In this document: positions 22,250 through 33,072 of the stretch, piece by piece
Numbering within the stretch: the first letter of the stretch is position 1
Layout: the number at the start of each line of letters is the position of its first letter
NCBI GenBank assembly: GCA_019925095.2
Contig: CM034415.1
Location: forward strand, 6,853,001 to 6,917,000
Direction: 5' to 3'
Origin: Dendrolimus kikuchii
Lineage: Eukaryota > Arthropoda > Insecta > Lepidoptera > Lasiocampidae
DNA length: 64,000 nucleotides
The notes under the pieces: model-generated
What the model was told of the DNA's origin: nothing
Seen by the model: only the letters and a program-made list of their open reading frames with translations
Database searches by the model: none
Made by a program: the position numbers and the translations under genes

Positions 22250-22490
22250 AATATAGAGAGAATGGATGAAAAGAGACTGACAAAACAATTGTATGACAAC
22301 TGATGTTACCATGATCAAATGGCAAGTGTCTTAAAGTAAGGCCACGTAAAAAGCACATATTATTATAAACTTGCTTGTATGAAAAGATTAATGAATGTAG
22401 TTGAAGCAAAAGATGTATGTCAAAATCGTAGCAAGTGGTAATCCATCGTCTCTGCCTACCCCTATGGAAAATAGAAATGATAATAGATGT
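22250..22490 (+). pseudogene. Diverged LINE-T-like ORF end
   Basis: Fragments read ERMDEKRLTKQLYDN and later MKRLMNVVEAKDVCQNRSKW, stop, then SIVSAYPYGK. These parallel MTKQIYNAK, MTRVMNVKEASEVCKN and the VVRAYPAREL end of LINE-T. It is clearly older and frameshifted, and possibly a sister family. Confidence 0.6.
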
Positions 22491-22647
22491 ATGTATGACT
22501 ACAAAACATGAAATATTAATATTTTTTCAATATCTGGAATGAATTGCCTGGGTGCCAATCATTGATTGAAGTGCCGACAATGGTATAGTCATTTATTTAT
22601 ATAAACTTATTTATAGGCCTTATATAATGATATATGTTACTATATAG

Positions 22648-22815
22648 TAGTTAAAATTAAGGCTACAAATTTTTTAGCGGCGGTTGCTGCACTAGACTCT
22701 AGGTCTGTATCGCGGCACCCAACACAATTTTATTATAGGAACTGAAATATAATTGATTTATTAATTAATTAAACTAAAACTATGAGTGCGTGTGTGTTTG
22801 TGTGTTTCTATGTGT
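22648..22815 (+). repeat. Interspersed repeat I (two copies)
   Basis: GGTCTGTATCGCGGCACC followed by CACAATTTTATTATAGGAAC and a GT-rich tail. A homologous copy is at 40674-40840. Type unknown. Confidence 0.6.
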
Positions 22816-22914
22816 GTTAATATTTAAAGAGATTTGATAAATAAGCTTGCCGAAAAAAAGGCGAGAAACGTTTATCTGCGTGTGTGTTTGTGTGTTTGCC
22901 TCCTAGTGTTAAGT

Positions 22915-23047
22915 ATAAGTAATAACTTATAATAAATTATTTTAATTCAATTCAAGCACTTTTTGTTTCTTTTATAAAAAAAAACTTTACCCTTCCTTCG
23001 GGCCCCCCAACACATTTTGATACAGGGCCCGTCTAAGTCAAGCTACG
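22915..23047 (-). mobile_element. Partial hAT copy
   Basis: Reverse complement of the left arm of the 15632-17023 hAT (CAACACATTTTGATACAGGG, AAGCTACGCC). It carries one terminus only. Confidence 0.7.
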
Positions 23048-24014
23048 CCTGAATCTTCATCATTCAATCTACACAACATACCATATACACATCCAACCCA
23101 TTTTTAACATTATTAATATCTCTACGGACTCGAGTTCCGTACCCTTTTTTACTACTTAATTTCTATGAAAAATTTTAGACTCCATACACGCTTATTGTTT
23201 ATTTTTGTTACTGTGTGTGACATTAATTTAGTCATTTTTATGTTGTGGTGTACCTTAAGAATAACTTATTAATATAGAGTGTATCTGTTACATGCTGGTG
23301 TTGTGAGGAAGTGCATGTGCAGTGTTGGTCTTATATCTATACTTATATATAGTCTTATCTAGTGCCATGTGGGCATACTTTATTATAAATATGGAGGAAA
23401 GCGTTTGGCAAGGGATGTATGTATTTTAGGTAAGGGTATATTATAAATTCTACGGGAGGTAAGGTATTGGAAGTTAGGGGCATTTAGATTTTGTTTATGA
23501 ATTGCTGAGGCTACCTTGCAAATATAGAGTTGTCGGACTGTTTTTTTTTGTATTTATATATTAAAATTAACTAACAATCGCATTAAAAATCGTGTCAGTA
23601 ACTATTCATTTTTCAATTACCTTGTAAAATGGTTTGACCTAATAGCTGGTTTACATGTATTAAATACTTGAGAAAATCTGCTAAATATAACTTAAAAATA
23701 AGTGCAACTTATTACTGAAAATTACCTATCGTTTACATGTATTTAGTCACTTAAAATTTGCCCATATTTTTTTTATTTTTTTTTTATTTTTAAGTGCGTT
23801 CTATTTGAATCACATTCCTGGTAACCCTATCGAATAGTTTTAAATAAATATTTGTTCAATTATAAAAAATAAGGTGATAAACGCGCATGTGTGTGTGTTT
23901 TTTTCCCTCAACGACAGCAACAAATTTTTAAGGTATATTAACATTATTTATTTTTGAATTTATAAGTTTTTCCAAACTGTTACACTATCTTGTAAATGAG
24001 TAAAATATATATAA
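23048..24014. other. No recognisable gene
   Basis: AT-rich. It includes the block CTCTACGGACTCGAGTTCCG (23117-23136), repeated at 33593-33612. No coding region or complete element seen. Confidence 0.45.
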
Positions 24015-24237
24015 CTAGCTGCGCCCGCGGTTTCACCCGCGTGGTGGAGGAAAATCGTTATGTTTTGGATAATTCACACTATATCTTTATAAGTTATAGC
24101 CTATGCGTTATTCTGATGTGTAAGCTATATTATTGTATAGTTTCTACAAAATCCATTCAGTAGTTTTTGCGTGAAAGAGTAACAAACATACATTCATACA
24201 TTCTTACAAACTTTCGCGTTTATAATATTAGTAAGGA
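24015..24237 (-). mobile_element. Non-autonomous Helitron
   Basis: Plus strand CTAGCTGCGCCCGCGGTTTC to AATATTAGTAAGGA, flanked by A (24014) and T (24238). The TC...CTAG structure is complete on the minus strand. Confidence 0.88.
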
Positions 24238-24240
24238 TAA

Positions 24241-24528
24241 TAACACCCCATAAGCGTCCCACTGCTGGGCTCGCCCCCCCCCCCCACTATAGGGGAACGG
24301 AGATATACCCGCCACGTTTATGCAGAGCGGCTTGGCAGGACAAACATCGGTTATCTCGATGTGTAGGTTTCATCACTATGTTTTCCTTCGCCGTTGTTAA
24401 CACGTGATAATTGTAACAATATGAACATTATGTCGAAATCTCCCTACGAGGTGCATGCGTTCCGGCTAGGATTCGAACCCGCGCCCTTTGAATTTTGGGA
24501 CGTGTGCGCTAACCATATTACGCTAACT
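24241..24528 (-). mobile_element. tRNA-derived SINE
   Basis: On the minus strand the head contains an A-box-like TATGGTTAGCGCACA and a perfect B box GGTTCGAATCC 35-45 nt downstream, the internal RNA polymerase III promoter of tRNA-derived SINEs. The body continues to ~24241 and includes a poly-C run (24276-24288). A partial second copy is at 26484-26605. Confidence 0.82.
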
Positions 24529-24620
24529 CAAAATAATTAACTCATTTTAAATTTCTCGTAAATACAATGAAATTGAAAAGGCGCTAATTAGGACTTGACT
24601 GATTTAAGTTTAAATAATAT

Positions 24621-25128
24621 TGTTACATATCGACAAAGAAATGCGCACACCTGCCGGTCGTAAAAGCGCAGTTTAGTGCCTTCCCAGACTTAGGATTTTT
24701 TTTTGTTTACTTTGTATTCAGAATTTATAATTAAGAATAACATGCTATTGTTTTTCTACTTATTTTGTGGCCGTCATTAGTGTCGAACTAATCCTTATTG
24801 TTTTCAACTTTGTTGGCCGTTCGCAGGTGTGCAAATTACATTTTCTTGGAAGAACCCAGCCCACGAGCTTCCATTGTGTATTGTATAGTTTACTATAAAA
24901 CAATGCCCGAACGGAGGGGTGGGGCAGTTGAGCAAAGATTACGATACGAATAAGACGTACATTCGACAAGCGATATAGTGACGGACTTTGCGCGTGTTAT
25001 TAAATCGTGCAGTTTGTACTAGTAGTCTCTAGTTATATTTGTACCTATGTTGTACGTGTTTGTATAGTTCTAATAAATTCTATAGTAATTCCAACGGCAT
25101 TTTAATTTCGAGTACCACACTCGTAACA
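24621..25128 (+). mobile_element. Solo LTR, family LTR-A
   Basis: 508 bp with exact TSD ATAT (24617-24620 and 25129-25132). It includes ACTATAAAACAATG (TATA region) and AATAAATTC (polyadenylation). Confidence 0.9.
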
Positions 25129-25253
25129 ATATGTTTTAAATTCTATAAAAACAAGAACGGTTTGGTGGCGCCATGTGTGTTACAAGAGTGTGTTACGTTT
25201 TACGTTTCTTACTGTAAGTTTGTCATTCTTTTGTATTCTTATTATTATTATTA

Positions 25254-25512
25254 TCCGTGCAAGAACAGAGAAAGAATATAATTTATTGCTACCGGGGCGA
25301 CAAAACAACTATGGTCTGGTACTGGTATAGAGTATGCCGTCAAAACAACCTTGAGTGGTGTTCCGGCGTCAGCGGGCCGGTTCCAGTCTCCCTTAAGAGA
25401 GCAATAGAGCATTTATAATACCTTTGGTGTTACAAATGTCTATAGACGCTGGTAATCGCTTTCCATCGGGTGGGCCGTCTGCCTGTCTGCTGAACTCTGC
25501 AATAAAAAAAAC
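25254..25512 (+). mobile_element. SINE-A, internally deleted
   Basis: Starts at TATCCGTGCAAGAACAGAG, lacks part of the middle, and ends CTCTGCAATAAAAAA. Confidence 0.8.
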
Positions 25513-25519
25513 AACCCAT

Positions 25520-25653
25520 ATTTATGCCCGGCTGGATGAATGGTTACCACCCCTGGTCGAAAGTATGCCGCCACAACAACCTTGAGTTGTGTTCCGGCAT
25601 TAGTGGCCAGTTTCCAATCTCCCTTTAGAGAACTCATGCAATAAAAAAAGAAC
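25520..25653 (+). mobile_element. SINE-A, partial, tandem to previous copy
   Basis: ATGCCCGGCTGGATGAATGG to CATGCAATAAAAAAAG, with an internal deletion joining the CTCCCTTTAGAGA region to the tail. Confidence 0.75.
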
Positions 25654-25760
25654 TATTAAGAAGTAAACAATTAAATACGACACTTTGATCATAAGGGCTG
25701 TTTTTAAATTAATTTTGCAATTATGAAAGTGGTGTGTACAGTGTATTTCATATAGATTAA

Positions 25761-25966
25761 GGGCCGCTTGCATAACGATCGCCTTTAAATAAAATTAGTT
25801 AATCATATTAAACTGCCAAAATACGTTTTACACAAAACGTATTGACAGTTCTTTAAACATATTTAACGGCAAATTTTGCGTTGTGCAAGACGCTAATTGT
25901 ATTTAAGGGTGTTAAATACGTTTTATGTCTCTTAAATAAATTTGAGCCACTTTATGCAAGCGGCCC
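25761..25966. mobile_element. PIF/Harbinger-like MITE (206 bp)
   Basis: Inverted ends GGGCCGCTTGCATAA and TTATGCAAGCGGCCC with exact TSD TAA (25758-25760 and 25967-25969). The interior is AT-rich with further dyads (ACGTTTTACACAAAACGT). No coding potential. Confidence 0.85.
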
Positions 25967-25969
25967 TAA

Positions 25970-26483
25970 ATGTGTTCAGATATCAGAATATTTTAAAATA
26001 AAAAATACACTCCAGCATGATTTTAAAACAGCGAGGTGTTTGGCATTTTGAGTGATTTCAAAAGCGTTGAGCTTTTCTACATTTCGGCGACTCAATTACG
26101 CCTTACTTGATCCGAAAGAGAAGATAAATACATTTTCTAGCACTTGAATATTAATTTACAATAGATTTAGGAGACCTAGCGACCACTATCAAATTTGGAG
26201 GCTACTCAAATCGATTTGACAATTCATCTGACAGCTGAGTTGAGTGGCGTTCCAGTATACGACATTTTCACTGAGTGGCGTTTGAAGGCCATTTAATTTG
26301 AGTAGCTGCTATTTTTAATGGATACTTAAAATGGTCTTTTAAGAGTATGATTTTGGAGTTTAGGAGCTGCTCAAATTTTTAAGAAGCCGTCAAATATTTG
26401 ATTCAGTATTCGGCCGTTATTCTCTTCGTATTTCAAACTTTGTAAGTCGTCCCACTTAGTCGATTTTCTGATCTAATGTGCAT
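25970..26483. other. No recognisable feature
   Basis: Contains loosely repeated CTCAAAT/GAGTGGCGTT words around 26190-26400 but no clear element boundary. Confidence 0.4.
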
Positions 26484-26605
26484 ATTGTTACAATTACGAA
26501 ATGCTAACAACGGTGAAGGAAAACATCGTGATGCAACCTGCACATCGAAATAACCGCTGTATCTCTCGCTAGACTATTATGTGCATTCACACATATGCAA
26601 AGCTG
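26484..26605 (+). mobile_element. tRNA-derived SINE, body fragment
   Basis: TTACAATTACGAAATGCTAA, GGTGAAGGAAAACATCGTGA and CCTGCACATCG match the reverse complement of 24350-24425. The tRNA-like head is missing. Confidence 0.7.
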
Positions 26606-26669
26606 AGCTTATGCCATGCCTTATGCTTATGTAAGCAAGAAAGGAACGGTTGTAAAATAATTATTATTA

Positions 26670-26990
26670 TCTGTGCAGGAACGGAGAAAGAATACAATTT
26701 CCTGCGGCCGGGCGGCCTGTCGTAAGAGGCGACTAAACAACCCACAGCCAGGTGGTAAGGCATTTGCCCGACTGGATGGCTACCACGCTTGGTCTAAAAT
26801 ATGTCGCCATAACAACCTTGAGTTGTGTTCCGGCATTAGTGACCAGATTCCAGTCTCCTTTAAGAGAGCAGCAGCGCATTTGTAGCACCTTTGGTGTTAC
26901 AAATGTCCATAGGCGATGTTAACCGCTTTCCATCAAGTGGGCCGTCTGACAGTCTGCTGAACTCCTGCAATAAAAAAATAAAAAAACACA
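26670..26990 (+). mobile_element. SINE-A, full length
   Basis: From TCTGTGCAGGAACGGAG to CTCCTGCAATAAAAAAATAA, with little damage. Confidence 0.87.
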
Positions 26991-27152
26991 TGAAATTGAC
27001 TATCGAAAAATATCGAGGGGTGACTGGTGGGAAATTAAAATAAAATTGAATTTTCGGTGTCTGCTGCTCCGAAGTAAGCTCCTTTGTGTTATTTATCTTT
27101 TTTTAAATTCATTGTACATGCTCGACTCGTATACAGACTTATTATATTATAT

Positions 27153-27789
27153 TGTTACGACCTAGACATAGAACAGACGAGCGTGCATGACAAGAGCTAT
27201 GAATGTCAAAGAAGTAAGTGAGGTGTGTAAGAATAAGCCTGAATGGCGCTCTGTTGTTCGTGCCTACCCCGCAAGGGAACTGGCGTGAAGTTATGTATGT
27301 ATGTATGTATATTACGACCTAGACACCGACAGAGACAAATTCACACCTGCGTACCTGTAGAAACGCATTTTATTACCTTTCGGCATTTGGACTTCTTTTG
27401 TTTACTTTGTATTTAAAAGTTGTGATTAAAGAAACAGCCCATTGTGTATTATAATATTTTACAGCCTATTGATGTATTGTGATCACTGCCAGGTGTCTCG
27501 GATTTAAAATACAAGCTGATTCTAGGAAATTCGGTCACGCGGCCGGGCAGACATATTGCAAAGATCAGGCAGTCGAGCGATAACCACGAGCGAAGCAAGG
27601 CTTGTGTACATTCGGTAATCTATTTAGTGACGGACTTTGCGCGTGTATTTGAATTACGATCTTCTGCATTACGTTTGGACTTATTGCGTTCGGTTATATT
27701 TGTACCTGTGTTATACGTGTTTGTATAGTTCTAATAAACTCTATAATAATTCCAACGGTATTTTAATTTGAGTCCTGCAACTCGTAACA
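27153..27789 (+). mobile_element. Solo LTR, family LTR-A, split by a LINE
   Basis: TGTTAC to GTAACA with exact TSD ATAT (27149-27152 and 27790-27793). Removing the nested LINE-T (27169-27311) and its duplicated target leaves an LTR of about 480 bp. It has the AATAAACTC signal and a GGACTTTGCGCG block. Confidence 0.92.
27169..27311 (+). mobile_element. LINE-T nested in solo LTR, with 14-bp TSD
   Basis: The TSD TTACGACCTAGACA is at 27155-27168 and 27312-27325. The insert is 143 bp: ORF tail, 3' UTR, then (GTAT)n. Confidence 0.93.
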
Positions 27790-28025
27790 ATATTAAAGAT
27801 AAATATTTGCTAAAAGCAGTTTGTGGTTGCGCATAGTCATGAATTTAACACCTCTTTGTGTTTAAAAAATGGTGTGAGAAGTTTTCTATTATTATTTGGG
27901 ACGATTAACAGTAGTTTTAGAATAAGTGACCTGTGTTGGAGACGCACGTTGAAGGGTTCCGTAAAGACGCTGGACTATTAGCGCGTATACGTGACACCAC
28001 CACCACGCCGCCCCTGCACCGCCAA

Positions 28026-28935
28026 ATTTTTTTTTTGTATTGTAGGAGTTCAGCAGACAGGCAGACGGCCCACTGGATGGAAAGCGGTTACCATCGCCTA
28101 TGGACATTTGCAACACCGAAGGTGCTACAAATGCGCTGCTGCTCTCTTAAGTGAGTCTGGAACCTGGTCACTAATGCCCGAACACAACTCAAAGTTGTTA
28201 TGGCGGCATGCTCTAGACCAAGGATGGTGGTAGCCACCACCTGGCCAGTCGGGCAGGAAATTGTAAATGCCCTACCACCTGGCTGTTCTGTCTTTCAATT
28301 ATAGGTTGTTTACCCCGCGGCTGCGCCGCGGGTTAACCTCTAGTCGCCTCAGGCGTTACGACAGGCCGCCCCCGAAAAATTCACTTCATTTTATATCGCA
28401 AACTCGATGCTTGATATATTCTCATGCCGATCTTTTCATGAGTATATATGTCAGGAAATTGTATTCTTTCTCCATACCTGCACGGATAAAATAATTGTCA
28501 TAAACATCACTATATCAATTTTACGCCGATATTTCAAGGTTCGCTTCTGTCTTTCAATTATAGAAATGTGGCAGAAAAAAGGACAAAAGGGCAAAAGGTC
28601 AAAAGGGCAAAAGGGCAAAGGGGCAAAAGGTCAAAAGGGCAAAATAACCAAAATGATGAAAATGGCAAATCACAAAACCAACCAAAGCCTGTCCCACTTT
28701 TGGGATAATCTTTACAAAAATCTATCCCATTATCCGGGATGAAAAATATCCCATGTCCACCCTCGGTATTCAAATTACATCTATAATATTATTAAATTCT
28801 AAACATGTCGTGTCTGTATATGAAGCTATTAAAAAAAAAAACAACTGGAATAGACTATATAAACGACAGAGAACATTATTACATTTCTTTTAGATTTCTT
28901 GTCTGGTTGTTCGGGATTCACGTAAAAGCTACTAC
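28026..28935 (-). mobile_element. SINE-A / Helitron mosaic
   Basis: Minus-strand order: Helitron part matching ~6540-6720 with neighbouring 6070-6190 material (28935-28553); a unique ~55 bp; SINE-A head (28490-28453); Helitron middle matching ~7115-7205 (28452-28372); a SINE-A piece containing GGCGGCCTGTCGTAACG; the Helitron 3' hairpin matching 7291-7322 (28340-28305); and the rest of SINE-A (28290-28026). Both parents stay collinear. A 19-bp direct repeat TTCTGTCTTTCAATTATAG sits at 28286-28304 and 28545-28563. Confidence 0.75.
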
Positions 28936-28993
28936 TGATTTATATATCTTCTCGATATCGTCGTGGCAGAATAATAAATAGGTATTATCATTA

Positions 28994-29093
28994 TCAGAAG
29001 CAAGTGAGGCGTGTAAGAATAAGCCTGAATGGCGCTCTGTTGTTCGTGCCTACCCCGCAAGGGAACTGGCGTGAAGTTATGTATGTATGTATG
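28994..29093 (+). mobile_element. LINE-T, 100-bp insertion with TSD
   Basis: Exact 11-bp TSD TATTATCATTA at 28983-28993 and 29094-29104. Only the last ~30 codons, the 3' UTR and the (GTAT)n tail are present. Confidence 0.9.
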
Positions 29094-29104
29094 TATTATC
29101 ATTA

Positions 29105-29488
29105 GCATAAGTCAGCCGAAATAAATTTGGAAAAGCTACCAAAACTTTTAGGCATTTATTTGCTGCATTTTCGCTTATCTATAGAGATAGCGTGGCGTAC
29201 TCGCGGCACGCCATTGGAATAACAGAATACCGAAATCAGGCAAACCTACGATTGAGACAATAGTGTCCGGCGATTTTGATGAGGTAGTAGTAGCAGAATT
29301 GGGCTCCTGTATATATAATAATATAACTCAGGATTCGAACGATAGATCAATTATAGTTAACACGGCCATTGCGACAAACACGGAAGTTTTGTGAACACGT
29401 CATATTCGTCCATCACGTTACGGTACAGTCAGTATTCTTGGTAAATACTACATGCAGACGTATGGACGGACATGATGCTTATGGGCCA
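29105..29488. other. No recognisable feature
   Basis: No coding or repeat signature recognised. Confidence 0.4.
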
Positions 29489-29500
29489 TCCACAAATTAC

Positions 29501-29696
29501 ATACATAACTTCACGACAGTTCCCTTGCGGGGTAGGCACGAAGAACAGAGCGCTATTCAGGCTTATTCTTACACACCTCACTTGCTTCTTTGACATTCAT
29601 ACCTCTTTTCATGCACGCTCGTCTGTTCTTAAGGCTCCTGATATCACCTTCTGCTAGTACACGATCAATTTGATCATGGAAGGTGTATCGTGGCCT
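29501..29696 (-). mobile_element. LINE-T, 196-bp insertion with TSD
   Basis: Exact 12-bp TSD TCCACAAATTAC at 29489-29500 and 29697-29708, with a short (TACA)n tail. Confidence 0.9.
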
Positions 29697-29708
29697 TCCA
29701 CAAATTAC

Positions 29709-30983
29709 GTCACACGAATTTCATGTTTTTTGACCCTCAGCTGTCCTTGTAACAGTTGGTGACGTTCGTAAGACTCCTCCGTCATATTTAGCGATTTTAC
29801 ATCAAGAAATTAACACAGCAATTCCGTAATTAGTAGTGTTATCACCATTTTAATTATTATTGGGCTCAGTATTCTACTTATAGTCTTGAGGAACTATGAG
29901 TAGAATACAATACAAATGAGTTAAGTTTTATTGCATTGTATTCGATTATTATTTAATAATTGTACAAATGGAGTTGGAAATATTTGGAAGTTTTTCGTTC
30001 ATAGTTCAAATTTCGTGTTTTAAAGTTTAAATAATTATATTAGAAATTGAAATGTGACGTCACGAAATTTAGGGCCATAATTCATACATAAATAAAAAAA
30101 TATGTATTGGCCCTAATGCCTATTCTAAGTGAAATGTATAATTGTCAAACTAACTACTAGGTGTATAATAATAACTTCTCAAACTTTTAAAAATTTTGTC
30201 CGTCTGTCTGTTAGAACACTACGTAAAAGCTAGTGCACGGATTACGGATAGGACACGAAATTCAATATAGAGAGTTTAGAATTCAGATCAACCCTTAGGC
30301 CGCGCGCAAACGAGCCACTGACCATAACCACGAGTGGCGACCAGACACAACCGCGCGAACAAGTGTGTGCGGCGTAATCTTACAAAATGTATGAAACAGC
30401 GTGTGAATTGCTTGTCGCTGACCACCGGCTGGTTCGTTTGTGCGTAGCATTAAATTAATTTTTATCGCGATAATTACCGTGGGACCGATGAATATGCAGA
30501 AAAAGATGCCGCCACGATTGTATAGGTTTTGAAAACTACTGAACTCAAAGCTTAAATAGAATAAATTTAGAAATGTGACGTCACAAAATTTAGAATCTCC
30601 CTCCCATCCCTTGTCACACACGCCGACCGTATTGACGTGTGACGTAATTTTGTGAAGGGCCCTTTTGGGGGGTGGACTGTTAAATCAACTGAGGGACTGT
30701 AAAATTACAGAACGTTGTGACGTGCACCCCCATGGAGCACCGTCCTGGAGTGACGTACTCAAGCCAAGGCATTGAGCGAAATATGACATTAAAGAATTTA
30801 TATACCTAGTGAAATTTTAAATCTTTATTGCCAAAAAGTCAAATTTACATTATTTATGTTACCTACTGGTCCCAAACTAGGCGAAGCCTGTATTTTGAAG
30901 ACCAAAGCCGATGTTTATAGCCGCAGCGGGCAGACGTATGTGTTTGTGTATGTGAGTGAGTGTCTCTCTCACACATAGAGAGA
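29709..30983. other. No recognisable gene
   Basis: Low-complexity-free sequence. A short direct repeat GAAATGTGACGTCAC is present at ~30047-30061 and ~30571-30585. A 108-codon minus frame (30295-30621) has no family resemblance and overlaps no splice signals I would trust. Confidence 0.4.
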
Positions 30984-31018
30984 CTCTCTCTCTCTCTCTC
31001 TCTCTATCTATCTCTGTA

Positions 31019-31049
<31 letters not shown>

Positions 31050-31088
31050 CTGTATCTCTCTCTCTCTCTCTCTCTATCTATCTCTGTA

Positions 31089-31122
<34 letters not shown>

Positions 31123-31124
31123 TG

Positions 31125-31171
<47 letters not shown>

Positions 31172-31174
31172 CTG

Positions 31175-31250
<76 letters not shown>
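30984..31250 (+). repeat. Compound (CT)n-(GT)n microsatellite
   Basis: CT runs are broken about five times by the phrase ATCTATCTCTGTATC at 34-50-bp spacing, then switch to pure GT (31207-31250). The Ser/Leu-rich frames through it are artefacts. Confidence 0.97.
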
Positions 31251-31252
<2 letters not shown>

Positions 31253-31529
31253 TGTTTACGCATTTGCGTGTCGCACTATTCAGACGGTGATTTTTAGCAC
31301 ATTTTCAGTGTCGTCGTAAGTTAGACTGCTTAGCCATGCGTGAATCAGTTTTTTAGCCACTTTGACAGACATTAAATGAATAAAACATTTAATATTGGCC
31401 ATAAACCGTGATTATCTAGCAGTAGGAAACCCTTCATTGCAACGCCGTCAACCCTATGTTCCCAAGGTAGGTTAAATACAAGTGCTGGTCAAGTGACAGA
31501 AATACTCTCAAAAGGACGGTGAATGTACA

Positions 31530-31965
31530 TTATGCTACATGCCGACAAAAGTGAATGCACACCTGCTTGCCATAAAGCACATTTATTACCTTCCCGCATG
31601 TGGACTTCTTTTGTTTGCTAATTTATTGGCATACGGGCCATTATCCTATTGTACTCGTTTATAGCCGTTTGCAGGCATAATTAGCCAGGTGTGTGGATTA
31701 GGATTTCTAGGAAATTAAGTTGACGATACGGGCGAGCACACTTATATTTGTGAAGTATAAAACGACGGCAGGACGGAGAGAAGAGGCAGTCAAGCGACGA
31801 TTACGATACGAGCAAGACGTGTGTACTTCGATGAGCTATATAATGACGGACTTTTCGCGTGTTATTAAATCGTGCATCATGTTTGTATTGGTTGCGTCCA
31901 GTTATATTTGTACCTGTGTTATACGTGTTTGTATAGTTCTAATAAATTCTATAGTAATTCTTAGT
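31530..31965 (+). mobile_element. LTR-A, decayed solo LTR
   Basis: GCCGACAAAAGTGAATGCAC to AATAAATTCTATAGTAATTC. The outer TGTTAC and GTAACA ends are both lost. A TATA-like AAGTATAAAACGACGG is retained. Confidence 0.75.
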
Positions 31966-32161
31966 AAGTGTAAGATTTTATGTTCTTATGACTAATAACA
32001 GATGACTCCCATGACAACGTCTCGCAGCCTCAGATTTAGTCCGAGTCCGAAGTGACGTCATAAGTGGGTGACTTATGACGTCATATTAGTAATGTTTGAA
32101 ATTATGTCTATTATGATTTTTAATAGTTTTATATGTAAAAATATTAGCATTTATTGCAACA

Positions 32162-32447
32162 CTAGCTGTGCGCGCAACTTTGTTCGCGTGGATATTTTTC
32201 AGCAGAATTCCAATTTTAAAAGTATTATGCCTAAGTTATTCCTTATAGTATCAGCTATCTGCCAGGGAAAGTCCCGTAAAAATCGGTCCAGCCGTTTCAG
32301 AGATTTGCCGGAACATCCAGACAGAGACAATAATTTCTACGAATTTCATTTTCGGTATTTCCCGGTTCGAATTATGCTCCCCGATTTTTTTACATTTTTA
32401 TTTTGACATTACAAATAGAGCCACTTCAATTATTTTATCTGTATAGA
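32162..32447 (-). mobile_element. Non-autonomous Helitron
   Basis: Plus strand CTAGCTGTGCGCGCAACTTT to TTATCTGTATAGA, flanked by A (32161) and T (32448). It belongs to the same subfamily as 7734-8013. Confidence 0.87.
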
Positions 32448-32688
32448 TCTGTCCGTTCCCCTATTCAGTTTATGCCAAAAAGAGCACGGAATACTAAAAA
32501 TGATGAATGTTTAGTTGCTAATGAATAAAAAAGACGATTATCATTTTGCAATGGTTTGTAATTTTAAAACGAGTTTTTCCTTTGACAGGTGTATAAGGTA
32601 GGTAACCTGATAGATGCTACTAGGTAAATATTAGTCGGCCGCAGGTTTCCTGATGGTCATCCTCCTGTTAAGCTAGGTACTCAACAAA

Positions 32689-33058
32689 CTGTAGGGGAAT
32701 CAGTTCCTTCGTACACAAAGGCCGGAGAGGAGGGACGCGAACCGATCCGTGCGCCCCCTCTCACCTCGTGGTGAGACCCGAGGTAGTCGGAGAAGCCCAG
32801 CTCTCCAGCTTACACTTGAGGGGCCGGCCATCGTCCGTCCGGGCTAGAGGTGAATGCGTGAGCGAGCCCACAGCCCGGACATGGGACGCAACGAGGGTCA
32901 GCCAGGGGTTTTAGTGGGTATCCCCAACCGCGGTGTGGCAATAACATTCCTGCGGGAGTGCTAGTGCCACCCCGACGGGGCGAATCCCACACGCCCCACC
33001 GCGCTTCCCCCGCGGCGGTTTGTCCTCAAGCGGATTTCCCCTGGGAAAAAAAAAAAAA
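32689..33058 (+). mobile_element. Young poly-A retroinsertion (370 bp)
   Basis: Exact 14-bp TSD AGGTACTCAACAAA at 32675-32688 and 33059-33072. The insert is GC-rich and ends in a pure A run of ~14. This is the target-primed reverse-transcription signature of a LINE- or SINE-type insertion, probably a 5'-truncated LINE 3' UTR. The perfect TSD and unbroken A run suggest recent insertion. The family is not identified. Confidence 0.88.
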
Positions 33059-33072
33059 AGGTACTCAACAAA

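Noticed and set aside
24430..24528. A tRNA gene on the minus strand (good A and B boxes)
   Set aside because: The tRNA-like part continues into a SINE body and lacks a clean acceptor stem; called a tRNA-derived SINE.
30295..30621. A 108-codon minus-strand frame
   Set aside because: No recognisable domain, composition or splice context. Kept only as unassigned sequence.
30956..31319. Ser/Leu-rich and Cys/Val-rich frames of 113-119 codons
   Set aside because: They are translations of the CT and GT microsatellites.
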